Of a stretch of 64,000 nucleotides of DNA, positions 12,840 to 22,371 are shown one piece after another. Within the stretch, counting starts at the first letter, position 1. Every line of letters begins with the position of its first letter. This stretch comes from Pseudorhodoplanes sp. GTDB taxonomy: Bacteria; Pseudomonadota; Alphaproteobacteria; Rhizobiales; Xanthobacteraceae. The stretch is from contig JABARS010000032.1 in NCBI GenBank assembly GCA_019187085.1, positions 1 through 64,000 of the forward strand, given 5' to 3'. Below the pieces are notes generated by a model, which worked only from the letters and a program-made list of their open reading frames with translations, did no database searches and was not told the origin of the DNA. A program made the position numbers and the translations under genes.

Positions 12840-14051
12840 TCAGCTCGATCTCGCCTTGAGCGCGATCACGCTGATCGGCACCAGCGCCACGCCGCGGCCG
12901 GCCAGCGTCTTCGACCAGCGCGCCACCCGTTCCACGGTCACCGGCAGGGCGGATGCGTAAGCCACCGCCGAGCCCCGCTCGCGGGCGAGCGATTCAAGCC
13001 GTACCAGCGCCTTGTCGATCTCCGCCGTGGTCGGAACGGCATCGACGACGATGTCGGCCTTGGCGAACGCGGTGCGGTTGGCGCCCGCGATCTGGCTGGC
13101 GAGGCTGCGCGGCGACGCTCCGTCGTCGACATAGATCAGGCCGCGCTTGGCGACCTCGCGCAGCACCGGCGAGATCGACTGTTCCGACGCGGTGAAGCGC
13201 GCGCCCATGAAATTCATCACCCCGACATAGCCCTGAAAGCGGCTCATCAGCCATTGCAGGCGGTCGATATTCTGCTCGCCGGACAATGACGACAGCAGCG
13301 TCTGCGGGCCTGGATCGTTGTCGGGATAATCGAATGGCTCCATCGGAATCTGCATCAGCACTTCGTGCCCGCCGGCGCGCGCGCGTCCGACATTCGATTC
13401 AAGGTCGGAGCCATAGGGCGCGAAAGCGAACGTCACCGGCCCCGGCAATTTCGACAGCGCGTCGGCGGTCGTGCTCGCGCTGATGCCGAGGCCGCCGATA
13501 ATGAGCGCAATGCGCGGCGCATCGGGGCGCTGGGCGCTGCCGGATTTCTGCGCATAGGCTTCGGCCGGCCGCGCGCCGTCCAGAGCGATGCGCGGGATCT
13601 GGCCATGGCGGGATGCTTCCAGCAGCCGCTGATCGACGCTGCCGGCCTTCGCCGCGCCGGAGCCGGGCACGACGATTTCCTGCCGCTTGCCGCTCGAGCC
13701 ATCGATGATGGTGATGGTCTGGGTTCCGGGCGGGGAACCGCGCGCGGCGCCCGCGTGCGGCTCGGGTCCGTCATAGCGCCCGGGTCCGATCGCCTTGCCG
13801 GGCGTGGCGTCGGTGCTGGCGGCCGGCGTAGAGGCGGCGGCGGGAGGCGCGTTCTGGCTCGGCAGCGCGGACACGATTGCGGTCGGCTCGCCGCCGAGCG
13901 GATCGCTCACGATCGCCGCCCAGCCGAGGAAGACGACCACGAACAAGCCGAGCAGCCCCGCAATCGCCTGAGGAATGACGAGCGGCACCTTGGCCGAGTG
14001 CTGAATTTTCAAGTTTTGGCCGAGTGGCTCGTTCAGGTCGTCCGTCGACAC
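12840..14051 (-). CDS. Divergent polysaccharide deacetylase family protein
   Basis: The 403-residue product has a cytoplasmic N-terminus, one membrane helix (residues about 24-45, [20 protein letters not shown]), an Ala/Pro-rich linker, then a domain starting [14 protein letters not shown]. That domain matches the divergent polysaccharide deacetylase family (YibQ-like, PF04748), which has the NodB barrel but usually lacks the full metal site. Substrate is unknown; a cell-envelope glycan is likely. It lies directly after ctpA and envC, a conserved arrangement that suggests an envelope role. Confidence 0.85.
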   Translation of the reverse strand: MSTDDLNEPLGQNLKIQHSAKVPLVIPQAIAGLLGLFVVVFLGWAAIVSDPLGGEPTAIVSALPSQNAPPAAASTPAASTDATPGKAIGPGRYDGPEPHAGAARGSPPGTQTITIIDGSSGKRQEIVVPGSGAAKAGSVDQRLLEASRHGQIPRIALDGARPAEAYAQKSGSAQRPDAPRIALIIGGLGISASTTADALSKLPGPVTFAFAPYGSDLESNVGRARAGGHEVLMQIPMEPFDYPDNDPGPQTLLSSLSGEQNIDRLQWLMSRFQGYVGVMNFMGARFTASEQSISPVLREVAKRGLIYVDDGASPRSLASQIAGANRTAFAKADIVVDAVPTTAEIDKALVRLESLARERGSAVAYASALPVTVERVARWSKTLAGRGVALVPISVIALKARSS

Positions 14052-14127
14052 GGGGAACCCTCGCGAATCGTTTGCGAGAGACTAGCACGGGCCGCCGCCC
14101 CATTCGTGCCCGGATCCCTGATGCAAA

Positions 14128-14151
14128 CGGGGCGGTCGGAGGCCGCCCCGT
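14128..14151 (-). terminator. Possible terminator or processing hairpin after ctpA
   Basis: A strong stem ACGGGGCGG / CCGCCCCGT follows ctpA on the minus strand, but only TTTGC follows, so termination would be weak. It may be an attenuating or mRNA-protecting hairpin between ctpA and the deacetylase gene. Confidence 0.4.
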
Positions 14152-14178
14152 GCAATGTCGTCGTACGACGATCCGCCC

Positions 14179-15534
14179 TTACTGCTGCTGTTGCTGCGGC
14201 GGCAGGGCGGCTCGCTTCGGACTTGGCGGGAAGGCCGAATTGGTCACGACGCCGCGCAACAGGTCGGCGGCCATCTTGATGGCCTTGTCGTCCTTGGGGT
14301 CCGGCGGGATGTAGGACTGCGAGCCGGTCTGCTCCTCGCCGTCGCCCTTGAGATGGCCGCGCAGCGAGGATTCGCCCTTGGAATCGGCGCGCGCCTTCAG
14401 CTCCTCCGGCACGTCCTGCATCACCTCGATGTCGGGCGAGATGCCCTTGGCCTGGATCGAGCGGCCCGACGGCGTGTAGTAGCGCGCCGTCGTCAGCCGC
14501 AGCGCGCCGTTGCCGGAGCCAAGCGGGATGATCGTCTGCACCGAGCCCTTGCCGAACGAGCGCGTGCCGAGAACGGTCGCGCGCTTGTGGTCCTGCAGGG
14601 CGCCGGCGACGATCTCGGACGCGGACGCCGAGCCGCCATTGATCAGCACGATGACGTGCTTGCCCTTGGTGAGATCGCCGGGCTTGGCACCGAAGCGCTG
14701 GGTCTCCTCGGTGTTGCGGCCGCGCGTGGAGACGATCTCGCCCTTCTCCAGGAAGATGTCGGACACCGAGATCGCCTGATCGAGCAGGCCGCCCGGGTTG
14801 TTGCGCAGGTCGAGGATATAACCGCGCAGCTTGCCGTCCGTGATCTGGGTCGAAAGGTCGGCGATCGCCTTCTTGACGTTTTCGGTCGTCTGCTCGTTGA
14901 ACTGGGTGACGCGGATATAGGCGATATCCTCGCCTTCCATGCGCGAGCGGACCGCGCGCACCCGGATCAACTCGCGGGTGATCATGACCTCGACCGGCTT
15001 GGTCTGGCCCTTGCGCATGATGCGCAGGCGGATCTTGGTGTTGATCGGTCCGCGCATCTTCTCGACCGCCTGATTGAGCGTCAGGCCCTGCACGCTCTCG
15101 TCGTCGAGATGCGTGATGACGTCGTTGGCGAGGATGCCGGCCTTGGCCGCCGGCGTGTCGTCGATGGGTGCGACCACCTTGACGAGGCCGTCTTCCATCG
15201 TGACTTCAATGCCCAGGCCGCCGAACTCGCCGCGGGTCTGGACCTGCATGTCCTTGAAATTCTTCGCATCCATGAAGCTGGAATGCGGATCGAGACCCGC
15301 CAGCATCCCGTTGATCGCCGATTCGATCAGCTTGCCGTCTTCGGGCTTCTCGACATAGTCAGCGCGCACGCGCTCGAACACGTCGCCGAACAGGTTGAGC
15401 TGCCGGTAAGTGTCAGCCGAGCCGGCGGCATTGGCGCTCATTCCGGCAAAGATGACTCGCGGCTGCGAGATCGCCAGGGTCAGAGCCGCGCCGACCACCG
15501 CTCCAAGGAGCACCAGAAACGTCTTGCGCATCAT
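14179..15534 (-). CDS. ctpA: Carboxyl-terminal processing protease (S41)
   Basis: This 451-residue periplasmic serine protease has an N-terminal signal/anchor (FLVLLGAVVGAALTLAIS), a PDZ domain (about residues 100-190) and the S41 catalytic domain. The nucleophile serine lies in SASASE (302-307) and the catalytic lysine is K329 in FGKGSVQ. The C-terminus is low-complexity and Gln-rich. Family members trim periplasmic proteins and, with adaptors, peptidoglycan hydrolases. It overlaps the envC stop codon (ATGA), which links the two functionally. Confidence 0.95.
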   Translation of the reverse strand: MMRKTFLVLLGAVVGAALTLAISQPRVIFAGMSANAAGSADTYRQLNLFGDVFERVRADYVEKPEDGKLIESAINGMLAGLDPHSSFMDAKNFKDMQVQTRGEFGGLGIEVTMEDGLVKVVAPIDDTPAAKAGILANDVITHLDDESVQGLTLNQAVEKMRGPINTKIRLRIMRKGQTKPVEVMITRELIRVRAVRSRMEGEDIAYIRVTQFNEQTTENVKKAIADLSTQITDGKLRGYILDLRNNPGGLLDQAISVSDIFLEKGEIVSTRGRNTEETQRFGAKPGDLTKGKHVIVLINGGSASASEIVAGALQDHKRATVLGTRSFGKGSVQTIIPLGSGNGALRLTTARYYTPSGRSIQAKGISPDIEVMQDVPEELKARADSKGESSLRGHLKGDGEEQTGSQSYIPPDPKDDKAIKMAADLLRGVVTNSAFPPSPKRAALPPQQQQQ

Positions 15535-16874
15535 CCGCGAACCTTCTCACTTTCGCCTGCGGCCCACCATGGGCCCGGGTCGACGGGAGTCCCGTCCTTC
15601 CTAAATTCGACGTACAGAACCGATTGGCTGGATCCCACAGGGGCGGCGGCTGCAACCTGAGTCCCGCTACCCATCACAGCGACCGGTTCGCCGGTCAGCA
15701 CAAACTGGCCGAGATCGACGGTAATTCGCTCCATCCCCGCAAGCAAAACATGATACCCGCCGCCGGCGTTCAGGATCAAGAGTTGGCCGTAGGAGCGGAA
15801 CGGACCGGCATAGACGACCCATCCATCGCACGGTGCGGTGACCTGCGCGCCCGGGCGCGTCGCGACTGAAATGCCTTTTTCGGTTCCACCAAGCCCGTCG
15901 GTAGCGCCGAATTCCCTGATCCGGGCACCGTTCACCGGAAAAGGCAGATGGCCCCGCGCGGCCGCGAATGCAATAGCCGGCATGAGCCGGCCGGGGTCCC
16001 TGAGGGCGGCGAGGTCGGGCCGTTCGCCGGCTTTGGGCGCGGCCGGCGCCCGCGCCGCTTCGCGGGCGGCGCGCGCTGCCGCGTCGATGCCCTGCTCCAT
16101 GCGCCCGATCAGGTCCTGCAGATTGTCGACCTGACGGGCGAGCGCAATGGCGTTTCTGCGTTCGGCCTCGAGCGCCTGGACGGCGTCCGCCTGCCGGCGG
16201 TTGCGCTCCTCGATCAGGGCGGTCAGACGCGCGCGCTCGCTTTTCAGTGAGGCGATATTGGCGGTGAGCCGGTCGCGTTCCTCAGCAATGGTCTTGCGGA
16301 TGCGCACCAGTTCGCCGAGCTCGGCGGCCAATTGCTGGGCTTTGGCGCGCATGTCCGGAAGGACGGCGCCGAGCAGAATGGCGGTGCGGATCGATTGCAG
16401 CGCGTCCTCCGGGCTGACCAGAATGGCCGGCGGCGGCTGGCGTCCCATCCGCTGCAGCGACGCCAGAACCTCGGCAATCACCGCGCGGCGTTCGCGCAGC
16501 GAGTGGCGCAACGCGGTCTCCTGCCGTTCGAGCGGCGCAAGCCGTGCTTCGTTGGCGGCCAGCGTGTTCTCGGAGTTGCGGATGCTGGCGGCGCTGTCGA
16601 TCAGCGTCTGGTTGAAGCGCCGGCGGTCTTCCGCCAGCGTTTCAATTTCCGCGCGCAGCTTCTTTTCGGCCTCGGCGGCCTTGTCCCGCTCGGCTTTTGC
16701 CGCATCGAGCTCCTGGGTGCGTTTCTTGAGCAGCTCGTTGTCGGGGCTCGTGCGCGGCGGCGTATCGGACTGCGCGAGGGCGGCTGCGGCCCCGAGCGAG
16801 CAGACGAGCGAGCAGACGGCCCACCACGCCGCGCGGGCGGCGATCGGCATGGGCGTTGCGGCGGAATTCGTCAT
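15531..16874 (-). CDS. envC: Murein hydrolase activator EnvC-like (degenerate M23)
   Basis: The 447-residue product has a signal peptide (AWWAVCSLVCSLGAAAALAQ), a long coiled coil (about residues 45-260) and a C-terminal LytM domain. The LytM metal ligands appear lost: the usual H-x3-D is replaced in GGTEKGISVAT and the H-x-H by YHVLL. This is expected of EnvC, which activates amidases rather than cutting murein itself. ATG at 16874 is preferred over an upstream ATG because gggaagga precedes it. It is coupled to ctpA by an ATGA overlap. Confidence 0.9.
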   Translation of the reverse strand: MTNSAATPMPIAARAAWWAVCSLVCSLGAAAALAQSDTPPRTSPDNELLKKRTQELDAAKAERDKAAEAEKKLRAEIETLAEDRRRFNQTLIDSAASIRNSENTLAANEARLAPLERQETALRHSLRERRAVIAEVLASLQRMGRQPPPAILVSPEDALQSIRTAILLGAVLPDMRAKAQQLAAELGELVRIRKTIAEERDRLTANIASLKSERARLTALIEERNRRQADAVQALEAERRNAIALARQVDNLQDLIGRMEQGIDAAARAAREAARAPAAPKAGERPDLAALRDPGRLMPAIAFAAARGHLPFPVNGARIREFGATDGLGGTEKGISVATRPGAQVTAPCDGWVVYAGPFRSYGQLLILNAGGGYHVLLAGMERITVDLGQFVLTGEPVAVMGSGTQVAAAAPVGSSQSVLYVEFRKDGTPVDPGPWWAAGESEKVRG

Positions 16875-16954
16875 GGTCCTTCCCGGGATAGTGCTTGCGT
16901 CTGTGTGGACCGGATTCAAAGCAAATTCTGGGCGGCGCGGCTGTCCCTAGCCTC

Positions 16955-17437
16955 TCAATCGCGGTGATAAGGGTGGCCTGACAATATCGTGATCGCCCGA
17001 TAAATCTGCTCCAGAAGCATGATCCGCACCAGCTGATGCGGCCAGGTCGCCGCGCCGAAGGCGATCACGGTCTGGGCCCGGGCCCGCAGGGTTTCGGCCA
17101 GCCCGTCCGGGCCGCCGATGATGAAAACCACGGCAGGCCGCCCGTCGTCGCGCCAGCGACCGAGCCGCTCGGCGAAGACCGGACTGGTGACCACCTCGCC
17201 GCGGCCATCGAGCAGCACCGTCAATGCACCGTCGGGAATGACATTGGTCAGCGCGATCGATTCCTCGATCATACGTCGCTCCGGCTCGGCGGCCCGGCTT
17301 TCGCGGATTTCGATCACGTCGATGCCGCGCAGCCCGATCGCGCGACCGGCATCGGCGGCGCGCCGCAGGTAGCGCGCGCAGAGGTCCGTCTCGGGGCCCT
17401 TCTTCATGCGGCCAACCGCGAGCACGAGCACGCGCAT
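16955..17437 (-). CDS. rlmH: 23S rRNA pseudouridine-1915 N3-methyltransferase
   Basis: At 160 residues this SPOUT methyltransferase modifies pseudouridine 1915 of 23S rRNA using SAM. The knot motifs FIIGGPDGL and the C-terminal QLVRIMLLEQIYRA / ILSGHPYH are diagnostic. Start is either ATG 17437 or the GTG just before it (17440); the spacing from gagg favours the ATG. It sits between rsfS and envC, as in relatives. Confidence 0.94.
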   Translation of the reverse strand: MRVLVLAVGRMKKGPETDLCARYLRRAADAGRAIGLRGIDVIEIRESRAAEPERRMIEESIALTNVIPDGALTVLLDGRGEVVTSPVFAERLGRWRDDGRPAVVFIIGGPDGLAETLRARAQTVIAFGAATWPHQLVRIMLLEQIYRAITILSGHPYHRD

Positions 17438-17452
17438 CACCGCCTCGCGTGG

Positions 17453-17824
17453 TCAGCTCGTCCGGCGGCCCGTCCGGCCCGACGCCCACATCTTCTCGAT
17501 ATTGTAGAACGCGCGCACTTCCGGCCGGAACACATGGACGAGGACGTCGCCGGCATCAATAAGGACCCAGTCGCAATGCGGCTGGCCCTCGACGCGGATG
17601 TCCTTGAGGCCGGATTTCTTGAGATGCTCAACGACATTGTCGGCGAGCGAACCGACATGGCGGTTCGAGCGCCCAGAGGCGACAACCATCCTGTCCGCAA
17701 TCGTCGTCTTGCCGGTGAGGTCGATGGTGATGATGTCCTCGGCCTTCAGGTCATCCAGGCTTGCGAGGACGATGCGCAATGTCTCGTCGGCGCTCGGCGG
17801 CACCGGGGAGACCGCTCCGAGCAT
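17453..17824 (-). CDS. rsfS: Ribosomal silencing factor RsfS
   Basis: RsfS binds ribosomal protein uL14 and blocks subunit joining when nutrients are low. The 123-residue frame from ATG 17824 contains the family motifs MVVASGRSNRHVGSLADNV and GQPHCDWVLIDAGDVLVHVF. Relatives begin with M-A-T-T ahead of this ATG; here the matching segment starts LATTTISRAR with CTG at 17863, preceded by aaagga nine bases upstream. The true start may therefore be that CTG, giving 136 residues. It lies between nadD and rlmH. Confidence 0.9.
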   Translation of the reverse strand: MLGAVSPVPPSADETLRIVLASLDDLKAEDIITIDLTGKTTIADRMVVASGRSNRHVGSLADNVVEHLKKSGLKDIRVEGQPHCDWVLIDAGDVLVHVFRPEVRAFYNIEKMWASGRTGRRTS

Positions 17825-17940
17825 TGCGCGGGTGCGCGCCCGGGAAATCGTTGTTGTGGCCAGAGGAGCTTTTCCTTTCTGCCTTACCGGCTCGGAGCCA
17901 GACTCAACGAAATCAATGTAGGCACGCGTACCGGCGACTT

Positions 17941-18594
17941 TCAACCTCCAAGCATCCGCTTTTTTGCCTCGCGCAGGGCGGTCGACGACAGTGTCGATTT
18001 GATCCCGTGCAGGTAGACCCAGGCGGGAGGGTTCCGGTCCGGCAGCGTGCGCGCCTGGCTTTCGGCGATGCGGGTGCGCGCGAACCGGTGCGCGGCCGGA
18101 CCCGAGGTCGCCTGCAGGCTCAATCCGCCGCGATCGACGACGGCAATCGGAACCAGCATGAAAATCTCGCGCCAGTTCTTCCAGCGGTGGAAGCCCTTCA
18201 GATTGTCCGCCCCCATGATCCAGACGAACCGCACCCCGGGACACTCGCCGAGCAGCCACTTGATGGTGTCATGGGAGTATTGCGTGCCAATGACGGATTC
18301 GACCCCGGTCACCGCGATGCGGGGATGGTTGGCGAGCTTCTCGGATTCGGCGATCCGTTCGGCGACCGGCGGCAGGCCGGATGGCGATTTCAGCGGGTTG
18401 CCGGGCGTGACCAGCCACCAGACCCGGTCAAGACCGAGCTTCTTGAGCGCGAGCAGGGAGACCGCGCGGTGCGAGGCGTGCGGGGGGTTGAAGGTGCCGC
18501 CGAACAGGCCGACCCGCAGCCCGGGCGTATGCGCGGGAAGGGGATTGCGGGGCGGGCGGACGCTTTTGACCAAAGTCCGTTGCGGTCCGTTCAC
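17941..18594 (-). CDS. nadD: Nicotinate-nucleotide adenylyltransferase
   Basis: The 217-residue enzyme makes nicotinate adenine dinucleotide from NaMN and ATP in NAD synthesis. The nucleotidyltransferase motif is [14 protein letters not shown], where the usual H-x-G-H reads HASH; relatives in this order show similar substitutions, so this is not a sign of loss. The motif [14 protein letters not shown] and the ISSTALRE-like [10 protein letters not shown] near the C-terminus are also present. It starts with GTG overlapping the proA stop (GTGA). Confidence 0.93.
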   Translation of the reverse strand: MNGPQRTLVKSVRPPRNPLPAHTPGLRVGLFGGTFNPPHASHRAVSLLALKKLGLDRVWWLVTPGNPLKSPSGLPPVAERIAESEKLANHPRIAVTGVESVIGTQYSHDTIKWLLGECPGVRFVWIMGADNLKGFHRWKNWREIFMLVPIAVVDRGGLSLQATSGPAAHRFARTRIAESQARTLPDRNPPAWVYLHGIKSTLSSTALREAKKRMLGG

Positions 18595-19883
18595 GGCCGC
18601 GTCTGTCCCGTTCCGTGCACGCGATACTTGAACGAGGTGAGCTGCTCGAGTCCGACCGGACCGCGCGCATGCATCTTGCCGGTGGCGATGCCGATCTCCG
18701 CACCAAATCCGAACTCGCCGCCGTCGGCAAACTGCGTTGAGGCGTTGTGCAGGACGATGGCGGAATCGACGCCGCGCAGGAACTTGTCAGCGGCCGCCTG
18801 ATCGGCGGTCACGATCGCATCGGTGTGATGCGAACCGTAGCGCTCGATATGCGCGATCGCGCCGTCGACACCGTCGACCACTTTCGCGGCGATGATGGCG
18901 TCGAGATATTCCTTCGGCCAGTCCTCTTCGGAAGCGGGCCTGACGCGTCTGTCGGCCGCGCACACCGCCTCGTCGCCGCGCACTTCGCAGCCGGCCTCGA
19001 TCAGCATGGCGACCAGCGGCTTGAGCAGGCGGTCGGCTGCGCCGCTGTCCACGAGCAGCGTCTCCGCCGCCCCGCAGACCCCGGTGCGGCGCATCTTGGC
19101 GTTGAGGACGATCTTCTTCGCCATGTCGAGATCGGCGGCGCGATCGACATAGACGTGACAGACGCCTTCCAGGTGCGCGAACACCGGCACGCGCGCTTCC
19201 TCCTGCACGCGCGCCACCAGGCTCTTGCCGCCGCGCGGCACGATCACGTCGATATTGCCGTCGAGACCACGCAGCATCAGCCCGACGGCTTCACGGTCGC
19301 GCGTCGGCACGAGCTGGATGCAGTCCTCCGGCAGGCGCGCGTCGCGCAGGCCCGCAACGAGCGCGGCATGGATCGCGCGCGAGGAGCGGTAGGAATCGGA
19401 GCCGCCGCGCAGGATCGCTGCATTTCCGGATTTAAGGCACAGCGCACCGGCGTCCGCAGTCACGTTCGGGCGGCTCTCGTAGATGATCCCGATCACGCCG
19501 AGCGGCACCCGCACGCGCTCGATGGTCATGTCGTTGGGTCGCGTCCACCGCTCGGTGACCTGGCCGACCGGGTCGGGCAGCGCCCGGATCGCATCGAGGC
19601 CATCGGCGACGCCGCCGATGCCGGCCTGTGTCAGGGTCAGCCGGTCGAGGAAGGCGCCCGTTGCGCCGTTGCCGCGCGCCTCGTCGATGTCGCGGCCGTT
19701 GGCGAGCAGGATTTCGGGGGCGGCGACGCGAATGGCTTTCGCCATCGCGGCCAGCGCCCGGTTCTTCTGGTCGGTCGGAGCGAGCGCCAGCACCCGCGCG
19801 GCCGCGCGCGCGCGGGTACCGATCCCGCGCATCAGGGCGACCACGTCGGCATTAGTTTCGATCGATTTCAGTGGTGCGGTCAC
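18591..19883 (-). CDS. proA: Gamma-glutamyl phosphate reductase
   Basis: ProA reduces gamma-glutamyl phosphate to glutamate semialdehyde in proline synthesis, using NADPH. The product from GTG 19883 ([18 protein letters not shown]) is 430 residues; longer upstream ATG starts add sequence with no family match. The catalytic cysteine is in [10 protein letters not shown], and [11 protein letters not shown]-like [17 protein letters not shown] is conserved. It is coupled to nadD. Its partner gene proB is about 4 kb away rather than adjacent. Confidence 0.94.
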   Translation of the reverse strand: MTAPLKSIETNADVVALMRGIGTRARAAARVLALAPTDQKNRALAAMAKAIRVAAPEILLANGRDIDEARGNGATGAFLDRLTLTQAGIGGVADGLDAIRALPDPVGQVTERWTRPNDMTIERVRVPLGVIGIIYESRPNVTADAGALCLKSGNAAILRGGSDSYRSSRAIHAALVAGLRDARLPEDCIQLVPTRDREAVGLMLRGLDGNIDVIVPRGGKSLVARVQEEARVPVFAHLEGVCHVYVDRAADLDMAKKIVLNAKMRRTGVCGAAETLLVDSGAADRLLKPLVAMLIEAGCEVRGDEAVCAADRRVRPASEEDWPKEYLDAIIAAKVVDGVDGAIAHIERYGSHHTDAIVTADQAAADKFLRGVDSAIVLHNASTQFADGGEFGFGAEIGIATGKMHARGPVGLEQLTSFKYRVHGTGQTRP

Positions 19884-20090
19884 GAAATTGCTCTCGGTTT
19901 CAGAGGCTTCTATCACGGACGCTTCCGGCGCGGGAGGCCGCGGTCGCCGGCACAAGCCGAGGGGTGCCGGCCGGCGCCCCCGGGTCCTGCGGAGGGGTCT
20001 GGGGACAGCGGGGAAAACGGCCCGCTTTTGCGCCGGCCCAAGGAACCGGTAGCAGGGCCGTAACATTAAGCCGGCACAAAGGGGCGCAGC

Positions 20091-20351
20091 ATGGAGATTG
20101 CCGCTATGGCCCGTTCATTTGTGTTGCCCCGCGAGCTTCCGGAGGGGACCCGCTACGTCGTCGAAGGCAGGCCGACCCCCGAGGGGACCACGCGCATCGT
20201 TTCGCGCTACCTCGTCTTTCCGGACGGGCGGCGGGTGGATCTTCCGGCCATGCCCCGATTCCCGGCAGCGGCCATCCGCAAGCGGCGCCGGGTTCGAAAC
20301 CACGCCCGCAGCCTCAAGACGGCACGCGCGCGGCCGTTCCTCCTGCAATAA
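20091..20351 (+). CDS. Hypothetical small basic protein
   Basis: An 86-residue frame follows aaagggg at a good distance from its ATG. The middle, [32 protein letters not shown], looks like a small beta-rich fold, and the C-terminal 35 residues are strongly basic ([13 protein letters not shown]), suggesting nucleic-acid contact. An internal ATG at 20106 is an alternative start. I do not recognise the family. It is divergent from proA. Confidence 0.5.
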   Translation: MEIAAMARSFVLPRELPEGTRYVVEGRPTPEGTTRIVSRYLVFPDGRRVDLPAMPRFPAAAIRKRRRVRNHARSLKTARARPFLLQ

Positions 20352-20560
20352 CCGCCGGCAAATCGGCGTTTCGGCCATTGGCCGAGCTGAGCGCGCACGG
20401 ATATAAAGCATAATAATACCGTTACCTTGCCGCTGCGGCCAAATCCCTGGACCGACTTACAAAATCGCAAAAATTCTCCGTTCCGTCCGGAACGGAGCGG
20501 TCCGGCTTGCGTTTGATCGACGCAGGATATGGGGACGAAATAATTGGGGACGACATACTG

Positions 20561-20764
20561 ATGCCCAACGCGAGCTATTTCCGGCAGCAGGCGGAACGTT
20601 GTCTGCGCCTTGCGCGGATGTGCGCGGACACAACCGTAGCGAAGCGGCTGAACGCGATGGCGGCGGAATTCATCGAGCAGGCCGAGGGGTACGGGCCTGA
20701 CAATGCTATGGCGGGTCGCAGCCTGCCGCTGGGTGGGGCGGCCGGCGGAGAAAACACCGGCTGA
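20561..20764 (+). CDS. Hypothetical small protein of a Bradyrhizobium-type family
   Basis: The 67-residue product begins MPNASYFRQQAERCLRLARMC. Many alphaproteobacterial genomes encode short proteins of this style (S/A-YFRRQAE-x-CLRLA... followed by an Arg-Leu-Met-Ala helix), of unknown function. GGGGA lies about 10 bases before the ATG. An upstream in-frame ATG at 20507 is less likely. The C-terminus is Gly-rich and probably disordered. Confidence 0.6.
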   Translation: MPNASYFRQQAERCLRLARMCADTTVAKRLNAMAAEFIEQAEGYGPDNAMAGRSLPLGGAAGGENTG

Positions 20765-20933
20765 CGCCGGGACCACGTACGGGCGACGCAGAAGACGGTC
20801 ATATCGGCCATTGGCTGAGTACGCGGCTGGTTCTCCGTGACGCTGAATTGCCTCCAAATATTGCTCTTCCACCATGCCGGGTTATGACGAGCGGGGCCTG
20901 TCTGAGTGACGCCGGCCCGGCCGGGGGAAGGCA

Positions 20934-21653
20934 ATGCGCCATGTGCTGGCCGCCATCGGATCGATGGCGGGATCGATCTTGGGGTTCGTTGTGGCCGCAG
21001 CCTTGAACGTATCGGCATCGGCGCAGGATCTGCCTCGCGGCTTCGTGGACGCGGCCGACGTCGTTCCCGGATTGCAGGTCGACATGCGTTATGCCGGCCG
21101 GGACAATTTCGTCGGGGTTGTCATCGATGGCTACGAAAAGCCGCGCTGCATTCTCACCCGGCAGGCCGCCGATGCGCTTGCCAAAGTGCAGATCGAACTC
21201 GCCTCAAGCGGTGCCGGCCTGAAGGTTTTGGATTGCTATCGCCCGACGCGCGCGGTCGCACATTTCGTGCGCTGGGGGCGCGATCTGAAGGACGTGCGTA
21301 CCAAAGGCCATCATTATCCCGACCTCGACAAGGCGAGCCTGTTTCGCGAAGGCTATATCGCGTCGCGCTCCGCACATTCGCGCGGCTCGACCGTCGACCT
21401 GACCCTCGTCGACATCCTGCCCGGGCCGGACGGCAAGGTGCCGCAGCGCGAGATGGGCACGCCGTTCGATTATTTCTCGCCGCTGTCATGGCCGTCGAAT
21501 CAGCGCGTCGACGACATCGCGCGCCGCAACCGGCAGATTCTTGCTGATGCGATGAAGAAGAACGGCTTCATTCCCTACGGCAAGGAATGGTGGCATTTCA
21601 CGCTCGCGAACGAGCCGTTCCCGGACAGCTATTTTGATTTTCCGGTGAAGTGA
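20934..21653 (+). CDS. D-Ala-D-Ala dipeptidase (M15D, VanX/DdpX-like)
   Basis: The 239-residue product has a signal peptide ending near SASAQ (residue 31), so it is exported. The zinc site is S-x-H-x2-G-x3-D in SAHSRGSTVD plus E-W-W-H near the C-terminus, and the substrate arginine lies in DCYRPTRA. VanX-type enzymes cleave D-Ala-D-Ala; with a signal peptide the role is more likely peptide or murein-fragment recycling, as in DdpX, than vancomycin resistance. No van or ddp genes are beside it. Confidence 0.88.
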   Translation: MRHVLAAIGSMAGSILGFVVAAALNVSASAQDLPRGFVDAADVVPGLQVDMRYAGRDNFVGVVIDGYEKPRCILTRQAADALAKVQIELASSGAGLKVLDCYRPTRAVAHFVRWGRDLKDVRTKGHHYPDLDKASLFREGYIASRSAHSRGSTVDLTLVDILPGPDGKVPQREMGTPFDYFSPLSWPSNQRVDDIARRNRQILADAMKKNGFIPYGKEWWHFTLANEPFPDSYFDFPVK

Positions 21654-21675
21654 GTCCGGGCGCGCGACACAGCGC

Positions 21676-21879
21676 TTACGCCATCGCCCAGGTGCGCGCG
21701 GCGAAATCCACGAAAGCGTCGCTGGCCTTCACGCGGTGGCTGTCCTTGCAATGCGGGCACCACAGCGACAATTCCATCCGGTGCATCGTTCCGAGCGTGA
21801 CTTCGTCGGTCTGGATCGACGTCTGCACTTCGCGCCGGGTGACGGGGCAGTGATACTTCAACGCACTCACGCTACTCAT
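21676..21879 (-). CDS. Small zinc-ribbon-like protein
   Basis: The 67-residue product contains YHCPVTRREV near the N-terminus and SLWCPHCKDSHRV in the middle, giving single Cys and C-x2-C groups that could bind zinc. Similar short proteins of unknown function are common in Bradyrhizobiaceae. It lies convergent to the dipeptidase gene with a 22-bp gap and starts after aaagaga. Confidence 0.65.
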   Translation of the reverse strand: MSSVSALKYHCPVTRREVQTSIQTDEVTLGTMHRMELSLWCPHCKDSHRVKASDAFVDFAARTWAMA

Positions 21880-22371
21880 TCTCTTTACGTCTCCGGATAT
21901 TGCGGTGGGACGTTGCCCGAACGCCGCGCATCAATGACGGTAGGATGCGCTGCGATCCACAGGTTTCGTCCGCGGGGCAGGCATGCACGAATCGGGGGCA
22001 ACCAGAGCGCGCAGCAATTGCTGCGTCGTCGCAAGCACCGGACGAGTGATGTGCCGCGATGATACATGCCGAAGTCCGTAGCCGGCCCGCAAAGCGGTGG
22101 TGGTGGCGTATCGGACCGAAGGTCGTCGAAAGCACCGAACCCGACGCCGGCGCGACCACGAGGGACTTCGATGGCCGCCGGAATCGATATCGGCTGTCCG
22201 TCGTTACACAAACACACCGCCGGCCGTGGGGAACCGGCGGCAGGACGACCCATACGCCCCACCCACCGGGGCCGATCGTAGCGAGAGAGGCCCGCAGGCT
22301 GCGGTATCGGAGAGTCCAGCCACAATTCGTCCACAGCCGCGGAGGTTCCGCGCCGTCGCAATGAAACCGTG
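21880..22371. other. Intergenic region without recognised gene
   Basis: This 492-bp stretch separates the small zinc-ribbon gene from the MFS gene, both on the minus strand. Several open frames cross it but none shows a recognisable protein or RBS. No clear repeat or terminator was found. It should contain the promoter of the zinc-ribbon gene at its left end. Confidence 0.5.

Noticed and set aside
20934-21653. Vancomycin resistance gene vanX
   Set aside because: The zinc site matches, but the protein has a signal peptide and no vanH or vanA neighbours, so a recycling dipeptidase is more likely.
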